From NCBI RefSeq assembly GCF_001399675.1, contig NZ_LJCO01000026.1, forward strand, positions 1 to 64,000: a DNA stretch of 64,000 bases, read 5' to 3'. The stretch is from Paenalicyclobacillus ferrooxydans. GTDB lineage: Bacteria; Bacillota; Bacilli; Alicyclobacillales; Alicyclobacillaceae. The notes under the pieces were generated by a model. The model did not search any database and was not told the origin of the DNA. It saw nothing but the letters and a program-made list of their open reading frames with translations. Both the position numbers and the translations under genes were made by a program. Shown here in pieces: positions 54,043 through 62,810 of this stretch (positions are counted from its first letter, which is position 1; the number at the start of each line of letters is the position of its first letter).

Positions 54043-55161
54043 GTGAAGTTTCCGAATCGGATCGCGAAGGTGCGTCAAGAGATTGGCCTTTCGAGAGAAG
54101 CTTTGGCCCAAAGTGCAGGCGTCACACGTCAAGCGATTGGACTGATTGAAGCGGGCAAGGTGTCTCCAAGTGCTATCGTCGCGATGAGGATTGCGAAGGC
54201 TTTGCTGACAAGCGTAGAGGAATTATTTGCTGATCCGGCGGAGGACTCCTTGGTAGACACGGTTCCCCCTAGTGGTTCCGCAACAGTCGCGGATTCTGAC
54301 GCTTTGCGAAGTTTTGTCGGTATGGTTGATGGACGTATGCTTGCCAGACCTGTGGATTCCACATCACTTTCCAGTGCATTGCATCCGGCCCACGCAGTGG
54401 TGCATCCCATCTCATCGCGGGCGTCTAAAGGGCGGCTGGAGTGGCTGTCGGGCCGTTCTTCGAGTGAAGGGGTTGTGTTTATTTCGGGATGTGATGCCGG
54501 ACTCGGACTGATGGCGGAGCATGTGGCGAAGCAAGCTAGGGGTCACGAGGGAGTTTGGTTTGAGGTGCCAAATGCGGCGGCGCTTCGCGAACTTGAACTC
54601 GGGTACACCCACGTGGCAGCGATTCACCGGATCGATCCGATGACGAGGTCAAACGGTACCTCCGAGATAGATGCCGCAGACACGTCACGGTACCTTCAGA
54701 TCACGTTTGCAGAGGCCGAAGTGGGATGGATGGTACGCAAAGGAGACCGATTGCGGTTTGCTGGGCCAGAGAGTCTTCAGAGTGGCCGCCTTCGTGTTGT
54801 GAATCGTCCGCAGGGTGCAGGGGTGCGGAGACTGTTCGACGAGCTGCTGGGGTCAGTACAGGTCAGTCCTTCGCAGGTGACAGGTTATGACATTGAACTG
54901 AAAGGCCACGTCGCGGTTGCTGAGGCGGTGGCTCAGGGCCTGGCAGACGTGGGGCTTGGGCACGCCGGAGCAGCAGCCCTGTTTGGCCTTGACTTTATAC
55001 CGGTGCAACGCGAACGATGCACCTTGGTGATTCCGAAGGGCTACCTGAAACACACGGGTGTTCAGGCTTTGCTCGAAACGCTCCAGACAGATTCGTTTCG
55101 AAGAGAACTGGAGTGCCTCGGTCCTTACGATGTGAACCAGACGGGAAACACCTTGGCCTGA
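54043..55161 (+). CDS. XRE-type regulator with periplasmic-binding-like effector domain
   Basis: A 372-residue one-component regulator. The HTH_3 domain (about 1-62: IAKVRQEIGLSREALAQSAGVTRQAIGLIE) is followed by a linker. A PBP-like domain covers about 115-360 (HAVVHPISSRASKGRLEWLSGRSSSEGVVFISGCDAGLGLMAEHV... GLADVGLGHAGAAALFGLDFIPV). This architecture resembles COG1910-type sensors, which are related to molybdate/tungstate-binding proteins. GTG 54043 follows GGGGAGAAGG. The gene precedes a substrate-binding protein and permease of the molybdate/tungstate type, so oxyanion sensing is inferred. Confidence 0.87.
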   Translation: MKFPNRIAKVRQEIGLSREALAQSAGVTRQAIGLIEAGKVSPSAIVAMRIAKALLTSVEELFADPAEDSLVDTVPPSGSATVADSDALRSFVGMVDGRMLARPVDSTSLSSALHPAHAVVHPISSRASKGRLEWLSGRSSSEGVVFISGCDAGLGLMAEHVAKQARGHEGVWFEVPNAAALRELELGYTHVAAIHRIDPMTRSNGTSEIDAADTSRYLQITFAEAEVGWMVRKGDRLRFAGPESLQSGRLRVVNRPQGAGVRRLFDELLGSVQVSPSQVTGYDIELKGHVAVAEAVAQGLADVGLGHAGAAALFGLDFIPVQRERCTLVIPKGYLKHTGVQALLETLQTDSFRRELECLGPYDVNQTGNTLA

Positions 55162-55222
55162 AGAATAATCGTAAGCAGCCGTCAGCGGGCTGGTCAGTCG
55201 AGTTGGTCAGTCGAGTTGGTCA

Positions 55223-55247
55223 GTAAATAAAGAACTGTTACGTAAAC
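55223..55247 (+). promoter_or_regulatory. Candidate operator before the oxyanion transporter
   Basis: GTAAAT (55223) and GTTACGTAAAC (55237-55247) repeat the half-site GTAAA(T/C) seen at the regulator's own promoter. The site lies about 27 bases upstream of the binding-protein start codon. GTCAGTCGAGTTG is duplicated just to the left. Confidence 0.45.
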
Positions 55248-55273
55248 TGAGATGCCAGGAGAGGGAGATATCG

Positions 55274-56338
55274 ATGAAAAAGACAGCATGGGTTGGTCTC
55301 GCAATGCTTGCGACCGTTGGGGGACTGGCTGGCTGCGGGACAGGCTCGAACACAGGCACCAATCCAACCACGACACAGGGGGCTTCAGGAAACTCAGCGA
55401 CCACGGCAAATCAGAGCACACAAACTTCCTCGGCATCGACAAATGCTCATCCTTTGTCCGTATTGTATGCGGGCTCAATGACCAAGGTCATGGAGCAAAA
55501 GATTGGGCCGCAAGCGGACAGCCGATTACACATCAAATATCAAGGAGAGGGAGCAGGCTCGACGGCACTGGCACAGATGATTAAATCCGGTCTGCGCACC
55601 CCGGATGTATTCATTAGTGCATCGCCAAGTGCAGACAAGATGTTGATGGGTGCCAGCAATCACAACCTGGTGAATTGGTACTTGGCACTCGCTCAGGATC
55701 AGCTGGTCATCGCATACAACCCGAAGAGTCCGTTTGCAAAACAACTCGAAGCTGCAGCGAAGGGGACTGTCCCTTGGTATCAAGTGATGGAGGAACCCGG
55801 TTTCCGATTTGGTCGAACGGATCCCTTGCTTGATCCGAAGGGAGAAAGCACCATTTACATGTTTGAGCTGGCACAGTCGTATTATCATCAGCCAAACCTG
55901 TTTAAACAGATTCTTGGTTCCAACGAAAACCCAAAGCAGGTGTTCCCGGAGGAATCGCTTCTCTCGCAACTTACGACAGGGCAAGTGGATGCCATCGTTG
56001 CCTACAAACATGAAGCCGTTGAATGGGGCGTGCCCTACATTACACTCCCAGACGCCATCAATCTGGGTAATGTCAACGACAAAGCAGCCTACGCCAAAGC
56101 GACCATGACAGAGAATGGCAAGGTGAAACACGGGGCACCGATTCTGTTCACGATAACCATCCCGACGACATCAAAGGACCCCAAGGATGCAGCGGCATTT
56201 GTGCAATACCTTGTGTCTGGGCAAGGTCATGATATCCTCATGAAGGATGGATTTACCTCTGTCCCAACCAAGTTGGGCGGGAATAAAGCCGATGTTCCGA
56301 GTGGACTTCAAAACCTCATACAAGGCACGATGAACTAA
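55274..56338 (+). CDS. Tungstate/molybdate-type ABC substrate-binding lipoprotein
   Basis: A 354-residue lipoprotein. The signal peptide ends at GLAGC (Cys21), followed by a Thr/Ser/Asn/Gln-rich linker to about 58. The binding domain begins HPLSVLYAGSMTKVMEQKIGPQ, with YQGEGAGSTALAQMIKSGLRTPDVFISAS, FGRTDPLLDPKGESTIYMFEL and VDAIVAYKHEAVEWGVPYI. This fits the WtpA/ModA group; the AGS and GEGAGS segments are typical anion contacts. GAGGGAG precedes the ATG. The permease follows; no ATPase gene is adjacent. Confidence 0.85.
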   Translation: MKKTAWVGLAMLATVGGLAGCGTGSNTGTNPTTTQGASGNSATTANQSTQTSSASTNAHPLSVLYAGSMTKVMEQKIGPQADSRLHIKYQGEGAGSTALAQMIKSGLRTPDVFISASPSADKMLMGASNHNLVNWYLALAQDQLVIAYNPKSPFAKQLEAAAKGTVPWYQVMEEPGFRFGRTDPLLDPKGESTIYMFELAQSYYHQPNLFKQILGSNENPKQVFPEESLLSQLTTGQVDAIVAYKHEAVEWGVPYITLPDAINLGNVNDKAAYAKATMTENGKVKHGAPILFTITIPTTSKDPKDAAAFVQYLVSGQGHDILMKDGFTSVPTKLGGNKADVPSGLQNLIQGTMN

Positions 56339-56384
56339 TTCATCTAAGGGATGACGAACGAGCAAGGGATGATGAACGAGTCAA

Positions 56385-57158
56385 ATGTTGTCTAGACGCG
56401 CGTTGCCTACGCTTTTGGTGATCTTTGCGGTGCTCCCGTTTCTCTACATTTTGGCGCCGTTACTTCATCTGTTCAACGGTGTGAGCAAGGTAACCTTGAG
56501 TCAGAGCTTTTCAAATCAGGAAATCCTGCATTCGTTGGGGACGTCCGTAATCGCGGCGTCCTTTACCACAATGGCTGCACTCGTATTCGGTTTGCCGACA
56601 GCGTTTTTGTTGTCACTGCGGAACTTTCCGGGAAAACGGTTGATTGAAGCATTGCTGCTCCTGCCAATGTTACTGCCGCCAGTTGTCGGCGGTATTGGGC
56701 AGCTTGATTTGTACGGCCCGTACACCACCATCGGATCATGGTTTGGTAATCACGGCATTGCCCTCACCAACTCGATCATCGGTGTAATCTTGGCACAAAC
56801 GTATATCACGAGCCCCTTCATGATCCTTGCTGCACAGGCAGGGTTTGAGGAAGTCCCGAAAGAATTGCATGAAGCGACAAAAGTGCTGGGCGGCGGTTTG
56901 TGGAACCGGTTTTGGGATGTCAGCTTGCCGTTGACGAAAGCTGCCATCATTTCTGGAACCTTATTGACGTTCGCTCGTGCAATTGGCGAGTTCGGTGCCA
57001 CGATGATTATGGCGTATCACCCATACACGCTGCCGGTTGATATTTGGGTTCAATTTACGGCCGGCGGTATGCAGGAGATTGTGCCGATTGCTCTGGTTGT
57101 GGTGATTTTTGCGGTCTGTGTAGCGATCATTGCGTCGTTGGGCCAGCGAAAACACTAG
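56385..57158 (+). CDS. Molybdate/tungstate-type ABC permease
   Basis: A 257-residue membrane protein with about six segments. The cytoplasmic coupling loop is QAGFEEVPKELHEATKVLGGGLWNRFWDVSLPLTKAAIISG, and FARAIGEFGATMIMA is the hallmark of ModB/WtpB/CysT permeases. The ribosome site is weak and lies in a duplicated AAGGGATGA(C/T)GAACGAG segment (56347-56382). No ATPase is encoded before the terminator at 57276, so the nucleotide-binding subunit must be elsewhere or shared. Confidence 0.88.
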   Translation: MLSRRALPTLLVIFAVLPFLYILAPLLHLFNGVSKVTLSQSFSNQEILHSLGTSVIAASFTTMAALVFGLPTAFLLSLRNFPGKRLIEALLLLPMLLPPVVGGIGQLDLYGPYTTIGSWFGNHGIALTNSIIGVILAQTYITSPFMILAAQAGFEEVPKELHEATKVLGGGLWNRFWDVSLPLTKAAIISGTLLTFARAIGEFGATMIMAYHPYTLPVDIWVQFTAGGMQEIVPIALVVVIFAVCVAIIASLGQRKH

Positions 57159-57275
57159 CCGCTCGCCAAAATGACGGACAAACCAAGAAGATGCCGGTGA
57201 ACTTCAGACGACCGCAGGCAAGTGGGGAAAGGCCGGTCGAGCAACCGAAGTTAGGAAGATCCCTGAAACGGAAAG

Positions 57276-57328
57276 AGAGTGACATTCATGGCTCGTCAAG
57301 CAGATGAGCCATGAATGTCACTCTTTTT
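57276..57328 (+). terminator. Terminator of the oxyanion transporter operon
   Basis: AGAGTGACATTCATGGCTC (57276-57294) and its perfect complement at 57306-57324 form a 19-bp stem followed by TTTTT. It lies 118 bases after the permease stop codon. Confidence 0.9.
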
Positions 57329-57341
57329 GTCATGGAAAATT

Positions 57342-57415
57342 CATGCTTACCATTGCTACTAGTCCATGGTGCTAGAGGTGTAGTCCGGGCAGACTAGATA
57401 TAAATGGTAAGCATG
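57342..57415 (+). promoter_or_regulatory. Nested inverted repeats upstream of the qox operon
   Basis: CATGCTTACCATT (57342-57354) and AATGGTAAGCATG (57403-57415) are perfect 13-bp arms. Inside them CTAGTC and GACTAG form a second perfect pair. A third near-perfect stem, ATCTCCGAC/GTCGG(g)AGAT, follows at 57462-57485. Together they could be a structured leader RNA or a DNA operator for the oxidase operon. No known riboswitch was recognised. Confidence 0.5.
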
Positions 57416-57549
57416 TGCCTACCTTGTGCGCGGAGTGTTATTGCAACATTGAGCCGTACAGATCTCCGACTATACGTCGGGAGATATCAAGTCTTGACTT
57501 TTCAAATGTAAGTACAAAGTGCAGACCACTGTAAAGGAGAGTTGGACGC

Positions 57550-58461
57550 ATGAAACGGATCACGCCGAAAGGAAAGCTGGTGGCGACCCTCGCGATGGGG
57601 GTGTCGACACTGTTGCTGACCTCTGGTTGTGGCCAACTGCTTGTATTCCACCCAGCAGGGCCGGTAGGTCAAAGTGAACTCCAGCTGATTTGGCTGCAGA
57701 TTGCCTTGACTGCGGTCGTCATCATCCCCGTTCTGATTTTGTTGGCTATCATCGTTATTCGTTACCGCGATAGGCCCGGAAGTAAAGCTGTTTACCGGCC
57801 AGATTGGTCGGAAAACCGCACACTCGAAATCATCTGGTGGGTCATTCCAATCATCATCGTTGGTATCCTCGGCACGGTTACGGCAAAAAAGACATTTGCC
57901 CTGACGCAGCCGCCGAAGAACCCTTCCAATCCGACTGTTGTGCAACCGCTTACGATTGAAGTGACATCCATGGATTGGAAATGGCTGTTCCAGTACCCGA
58001 ATCAGCAAATTGCCACTGTCAACTACTGTGTGATTCCAACCAACCGTCCGGTGCAGTTCATGCTGACCTCTAACGGTCCGATGAACGCATTTTGGGTACC
58101 CCAACTTGGCGGTATGGAGTACACCATGCCAGGCATGATTATGCGCCTGTGGCTGCAAGCCGATAAACCGGGGATTTATTACGGACACGGCGGCAATTTT
58201 ACAGGTCAAGGATTCGCACAGATGCAATTTAACGTGCAAGCCGAATCCGAACAGCAGTTCAACGCCTGGGTTGCAAGCATTGCTAACAACAGCCCGCAGT
58301 TGACGCAGGGTGAATACGACAAGATGGCACAGCCCAGCATCCTCGGTCAGATGTCGTTTAGTTCCTTCCCACCAAACGCCTTTGAGAACGTCGTCATGAG
58401 TGAAGGCGGAAAATACATGAAACATGATCAGGTCATGATGAACTCCATATCCAGCAAATAA
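57550..58461 (+). CDS. qoxA: Quinol oxidase subunit II
   Basis: A 303-residue lipoprotein (lipobox LTSGC, Cys27) with two membrane helices (about 42-70 and 92-112) and an extracytoplasmic cupredoxin domain. The CuA ligands of cytochrome c oxidases are missing: the loop reads GHGGNFTGQGFAQMQF with no Cys pair. This identifies a quinol, not cytochrome c, oxidase. MDWKWLFQYP is the family segment. AAAGGAGAG precedes the ATG. First gene of the A-B-C-D cluster. Confidence 0.93.
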   Translation: MKRITPKGKLVATLAMGVSTLLLTSGCGQLLVFHPAGPVGQSELQLIWLQIALTAVVIIPVLILLAIIVIRYRDRPGSKAVYRPDWSENRTLEIIWWVIPIIIVGILGTVTAKKTFALTQPPKNPSNPTVVQPLTIEVTSMDWKWLFQYPNQQIATVNYCVIPTNRPVQFMLTSNGPMNAFWVPQLGGMEYTMPGMIMRLWLQADKPGIYYGHGGNFTGQGFAQMQFNVQAESEQQFNAWVASIANNSPQLTQGEYDKMAQPSILGQMSFSSFPPNAFENVVMSEGGKYMKHDQVMMNSISSK

Positions 58462-58492
58462 CGCCTACTTTGAATAAGAAAGAGGGAGAGAC

Positions 58493-60460
58493 ATGCCAGA
58501 GAGTGTGCGCAATTTCGCTACACACTTCTTCGTTACGGGCGATCCGATGATTTATGGCGCAGACGCCGCAATTACCCTGGTAAGCCTCGGGATTGTATTC
58601 ACCCTGACCTACTTCAAAAAATGGAAGTGGTTGTGGAGTGAGTGGCTGACCAGCGTAGACCATAAGAAAATTGCCATTATGTACTTAATCTCCGCCATTT
58701 TGATGCTGTTCCGCGGTGGTGCTGACGCACTCTTAATGCGTACACAGCTTGCAGTTCCAAACAACTCGTTCTTGACGGCGGAACACTACGATCAGATTTT
58801 TACCACACACGGTACCATCATGATTATTTTCATGGCAATGCCGTTTATCTTTGCCATGTTTAATGCCGTTGTGCCGCTGCAGATCGGTGCGCGAGATGTC
58901 GCGTTCCCGTATTTGAATGCCGTCAGTTTTTGGCTCTTCTTTTTCGGGGCGATGCTGTTCAATCTGTCGTTTGTCATCGGCGGATCGCCTGATGCAGGTT
59001 GGACCAGCTATCCACCGCTCGCCGGTCTGCAGTTTGACCCAGGTCCGGGCGAAAACTACTACCTGGTGGCAGTGTCGATATCCGGTATCGGCAGTATTGC
59101 AACGGGCATCAACTTCATGGCTACGATTTTGAAGATGCGGGCCCCTGGCATGACCCTGATGAAAATGCCGCTCTTTACATGGTCCGTTCTGGCATCTTGC
59201 GTTGTCATCTTGTTCGCATTCCCGGCACTCACGGTGGCATTGGCACTGTTGTTGATCGACCGGATCGCCGGAGCGCACTTCTTCACGATGCTGGCCGGTG
59301 GTAACCCGATGCAGTTCATCAACCTGTTCTGGATCTGGGGACATCCTGAGGTTTACATCGTCATTCTCCCTGCGTTTGGGATTTACTCTGAAGTCGTAGC
59401 GACTTTTTCATCGAAGAAAATTTTCGGTTACAAGTCGATGGTCGCTTCACTCATGGCAATTGCTGTCATTGGTTATCTCACCTGGGCGCATCACTTTTTC
59501 ACGATGGGGGCGAGTGCGGGCGTCAACGTGTTCTTCTCGATTTCGACGATGTGCGTCGCGATTCCAACGGGCGTCAAGGTATTCAACTGGCTCCTAACCA
59601 TGTTCCGAGGACGCATCCGGATGACGATGCCGCTCTTATGGACTTTGGCGTTCATTCCGAACTTTGCCATTGGCGGCGCAACGGGCGTTTGGTTAGCCGG
59701 TGCACCTGCAGACTATCAGTTTCACAACAGCTACTTCCTGATTGCGCACTTTCACCAGACATTGATCGGCGGTGTCGTCTACGGAATGCTCGCTGGGATG
59801 TACTACTGGTGGCCGAAGATGTTTGGATTCAAACTCAAAGACCGCTTCGGGCACTGGGCCTTCTGGTTCTTCAACATCGGGTTTTACGTCTGCTTTACGC
59901 CGCAGTACATTCTCGGTCTGATGGGGATGCAGCGCCGCATGTACACGTACGGCGCCAATATGGGATGGACATCGCTAAACTTCGTATCAACCGTCGGCGC
60001 ATTCCTCATGGGCATCGGCTTCCTCTTCATCGCGGCTCAGATTGTGCACAGTCTGTTCAACATGGAAAGGGATGTGACAGGAGATATCTGGAATGGCAGA
60101 ACCCTTGAATGGTCTTTGCCGTCTCCCGCACCACATTACAATTTTGCGGTCATTCCAACCGTCTCTGAGCGGGATGCATGGTGGGAGATGAAAAAGGCAG
60201 GCAACACGTCGGATCTGCTGCCGAATGCGAAAGAGATTCGGCCGATTCATATGCCGAAGAGTTCTGGTGTTCCGTTCCTGATGGGCGTTGCTTTCTTTGT
60301 GCTTGGATTCGGGGTTGTCTTCAACTGGTGGGTCATCGCGATCGTCGGATTCGTCGGTGTGGTAGCTTGCTTGATTGGCCGGTCGTTGGAGGAACACCCA
60401 GATTACTATGTTCCGGTAGACGAAGTCGTTCATACCGAAGCTGCCCTCGGGAGGTTATAA
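58493..60460 (+). CDS. qoxB: Quinol oxidase subunit I
   Basis: A 655-residue heme-copper oxidase core with about 14-15 helices. Low-spin heme ligands are the His in TTHGTIMIIFMAMPF and in LIAHFHQTLIGG. The CuB ligands are His in WIWGHPEVYIVILPAFGIYSE, with the cross-linked Tyr and proton-channel Glu, and the HH pair in WAHHFFTMG. SVDHKKIAIMYL and the ISxxMMxFRGG-type start are as in CyoB/QoxB. It reduces oxygen to water and pumps protons. GAGGGAGAG lies before ATG 58493. Confidence 0.95.
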   Translation: MPESVRNFATHFFVTGDPMIYGADAAITLVSLGIVFTLTYFKKWKWLWSEWLTSVDHKKIAIMYLISAILMLFRGGADALLMRTQLAVPNNSFLTAEHYDQIFTTHGTIMIIFMAMPFIFAMFNAVVPLQIGARDVAFPYLNAVSFWLFFFGAMLFNLSFVIGGSPDAGWTSYPPLAGLQFDPGPGENYYLVAVSISGIGSIATGINFMATILKMRAPGMTLMKMPLFTWSVLASCVVILFAFPALTVALALLLIDRIAGAHFFTMLAGGNPMQFINLFWIWGHPEVYIVILPAFGIYSEVVATFSSKKIFGYKSMVASLMAIAVIGYLTWAHHFFTMGASAGVNVFFSISTMCVAIPTGVKVFNWLLTMFRGRIRMTMPLLWTLAFIPNFAIGGATGVWLAGAPADYQFHNSYFLIAHFHQTLIGGVVYGMLAGMYYWWPKMFGFKLKDRFGHWAFWFFNIGFYVCFTPQYILGLMGMQRRMYTYGANMGWTSLNFVSTVGAFLMGIGFLFIAAQIVHSLFNMERDVTGDIWNGRTLEWSLPSPAPHYNFAVIPTVSERDAWWEMKKAGNTSDLLPNAKEIRPIHMPKSSGVPFLMGVAFFVLGFGVVFNWWVIAIVGFVGVVACLIGRSLEEHPDYYVPVDEVVHTEAALGRL

Positions 60461-60461
60461 C

Positions 60462-61103
60462 ATGTCCATTGCGCACAGCGGTTTGCAACATCATGTTGAT
60501 GAGCCTCTGCAGACGGGAGTTCCGCTGGAGTTTTCGACTGAAGACGGAGCAACCAAAATCCTTGGCTTCTGGTTGTTTATGGTGACAGATGTACTCCTGT
60601 TTGCGTGCCTGTTTGCAACGTACGTAGTCCTTTACAAGCATATCGGTGCAGGAGCGTCAGCCGCGAAGTTGTTTGGCGACGACGTGTCCGGATTTACGGC
60701 AGAAACCTTCATCCTCTTGACCAGCAGCTTTACTTGCGGCCTTGCTACCTATGAAATGCGGCATGGGAGTCACAGCCGCCTGAAGCTGTGGATTGTCATT
60801 ACGATGCTGCTCGGCCTCTCTTTTATTGGCCTTGAGGTCTATGAGTTCTCGACTTTTGTCAGCCATGGCGACACGATGTCAACCAGTGCTTTCCTGTCCG
60901 CGTTCTTTACCTTGGTGGGTACGCACGGAGCGCACGTCTCGCTCGGTATCATCTGGATGGGGCTGATTCTGTACCAGATCAGTCGCCGCGGCGTGAATCC
61001 TGTCACGGCCAGAAAACTATTTATTGTCAGCTTGTATTGGCACTTCCTCGACGTTGTTTGGGTGTTTATCTTCACAGTCGTGTACCTGACAGGGGTGATG
61101 TAG
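60462..61103 (+). CDS. qoxC: Quinol oxidase subunit III
   Basis: A 213-residue, five-helix subunit. It has TKILGFWLFMVTDVLLFACLFATYVVL, AETFILLTSSFTCGLA and FFTLVGTHGAHVSLGIIW, followed by YWHFLDVVWVFIFTVVYL. These are typical of CyoC/QoxC. It starts one base after the qoxB stop codon, with its GGGAGG inside the qoxB 3' end, so it is translationally coupled. Confidence 0.94.
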   Translation: MSIAHSGLQHHVDEPLQTGVPLEFSTEDGATKILGFWLFMVTDVLLFACLFATYVVLYKHIGAGASAAKLFGDDVSGFTAETFILLTSSFTCGLATYEMRHGSHSRLKLWIVITMLLGLSFIGLEVYEFSTFVSHGDTMSTSAFLSAFFTLVGTHGAHVSLGIIWMGLILYQISRRGVNPVTARKLFIVSLYWHFLDVVWVFIFTVVYLTGVM

Positions 61104-61104
61104 G

Positions 61105-61437
61105 ATGTCGACGGTTCCAGCTAAGGCGCCCGCTCCAGAAACGCATCAGGGTGGTTTTCCCTGGTCCCACGTCGCAGGGTACCTGTTATCCCTCGTCTTA
61201 ACCATTGGAGCGTTTGCGCTGGTCTTTCATGCGAAACTTTCGTTTCACGAGACGCTGTTTGTCATTCTGTTTCTTGCTGTGCTGCAGATTCTGGTCCAAC
61301 TGCTGTTTTTCATGCACGTGACTGAGCGGCACGGTCCGTCGTATCACATGATGATGTTTGGGCTGGCGATGTTCTTCGTCTTCGTGATTGTCGGAGCGTC
61401 GATTTGGATTATGTCCTTTGGATCGATGGTGTCGTAA
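61105..61437 (+). CDS. qoxD: Quinol oxidase subunit IV
   Basis: A 110-residue protein with three membrane helices (about 22-45, 49-70, 80-104). It has the family features HVAGYLLSLVLTIGAFAL and LQILVQLLFFMHVTE. It starts one base after the qoxC stop codon. Four 11-bp CTGGAGGCAGA repeats follow its stop codon (61440-61482). Confidence 0.92.
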   Translation: MSTVPAKAPAPETHQGGFPWSHVAGYLLSLVLTIGAFALVFHAKLSFHETLFVILFLAVLQILVQLLFFMHVTERHGPSYHMMMFGLAMFFVFVIVGASIWIMSFGSMVS

Positions 61438-61537
61438 GCCTGGAGGCAGACTGGAGGCAGACTGGAGGCAGACTGGAGGCAGACGGGAGCCAACCTCGCG
61501 GATTGGTTCCCGGTTTTTTCTGAAAGGAGAATGTACA

Positions 61538-62719
61538 GTGTATCGCCAGGAAGGTCATCATCCGAGAAGCGCGGGGGACGTAGACGGGCAAGGGGACGGA
61601 GGTGGATGGGAGGGGAAACGGGAATTGGACAGGCAAAACGGAGCGGACAGGCAAAGCGGATCAGACAGGCAAAGCGGATCGGAGAATATAGGTTCGGGCG
61701 GCTCTCGGCGAAGCTCTGGTCACCCTGTCGTGTGGGCACTCTCTATCATGACGCTGCTTGGTCTCTTCATCGTTAACTGTGCCGGGTTCCTGGACACGGA
61801 GACCGGATCGGCACTGGGATGCGGACATGAGTGGCCGCTTTGCAATAACAGCGTGGTTCCAAGTACGTGGAGTTTGCAGACCGTTATCGAATTTATGCAC
61901 CGAGCAATCGTCGGGGGTACCAGTATCCTGTTAATTGTAACCGCCATTGCCGCGTGGCGGGCTTATGGGCGAAAGTGGGTCGAGGTTAAGGTCTATGTTT
62001 CGATCGCGGTAGGGTTTGTCGCGATTGAGGCATTCCTCGGGGCGATGGGAGTGCTCTTTGCCGATCCGCCACTCCTCCTCGCGATTCACTTGGGCGTGTC
62101 TCTAATGGCGCTGAATGGTGCGTTTTTGTTGACCATCGTGATCTGACAGATTCGACGTTATGAGCGCACCGGGGGTCAGATTCCGCTGCGGCCAAATCCG
62201 AAGACACTGCCGAAAGGGTTTCGCAAGCTATCATGGATCGCATTTATCTACACCTTCTTTGCACTCTAATACGGAGCCTACGTCGCGAATTCAGGTGCCG
62301 GGGGAGCGTTTCAAGGCTGGCCGCTGCCGACGGAGTCGTTTGCGCAGGTTGGACGGTTTTACGTCTTGGATGTAGCGCACCGAACGGTCGCCTTTGGGCT
62401 GCTGCTACTTTGCATCTCACTACTCGTGATTGCGGGTCGCGCACGAGAGATGCGCAGGGACCTGTTTAAAGGTTCACTGGCCGCCCTGATTTTAGTTTGT
62501 CTGCAGGCTGTCAGCGGTGGAATCCTGATTGCAACAAAGCTGAGTATCCCCGCATTTCTGCTTCATGTCACCAACGTGTCAGCACTGTTTGCGACGCTCG
62601 CCTACCTGTCTGTGCAGGTTCTGCCGGAACCGAAGTGGCGGAGCTCAGGATCGCGTGAGCCTAGGGTTGGAGTTTCTGGGTCTGGTACGCCAGCCTCGGC
62701 ACATCTGAGCGGACGGTGA
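61538..62719 (+). pseudogene. ctaA: ctaA (heme A synthase), interrupted by two in-frame stops
   Basis: One continuous frame from GTG 61538 (behind AAAGGAGA) encodes a COX15/CtaA-like protein. It has a hydrophilic repeat-bearing N-terminus (RQSGSDRQSGSEN), TM1, the extracellular Cys pair in ALGCGHEWPLC, and heme-ligand His residues in EFMHRA, AIHLGVS, VAHRTVAF and LLHVTNVS. The frame is broken by TGA at 62144 and TAA at 62267. The 40 codons between them, and everything after, are still CtaA-like (RRYERTGGQIPLRPNPK, SGAGGAFQGWPLPTES), with no frameshift. If real, heme A cannot be made from this locus and the adjacent oxidase would carry another heme. Confidence 0.85.
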
Positions 62720-62810
62720 GTCCCGGGGTAAATGGGGAATGACGGGGAGTTGGCGGGGAGTTGGCAGACGGGCAGAGGTGGAGCTAAGTCGGCCTGAATA
62801 GCGGGGAGTT

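Noticed and set aside
62144-62146. TGA in ctaA as selenocysteine
   Set aside because: A second, TAA stop follows in the same frame and CtaA has no known selenocysteine position; nonsense mutation or base error is simpler.
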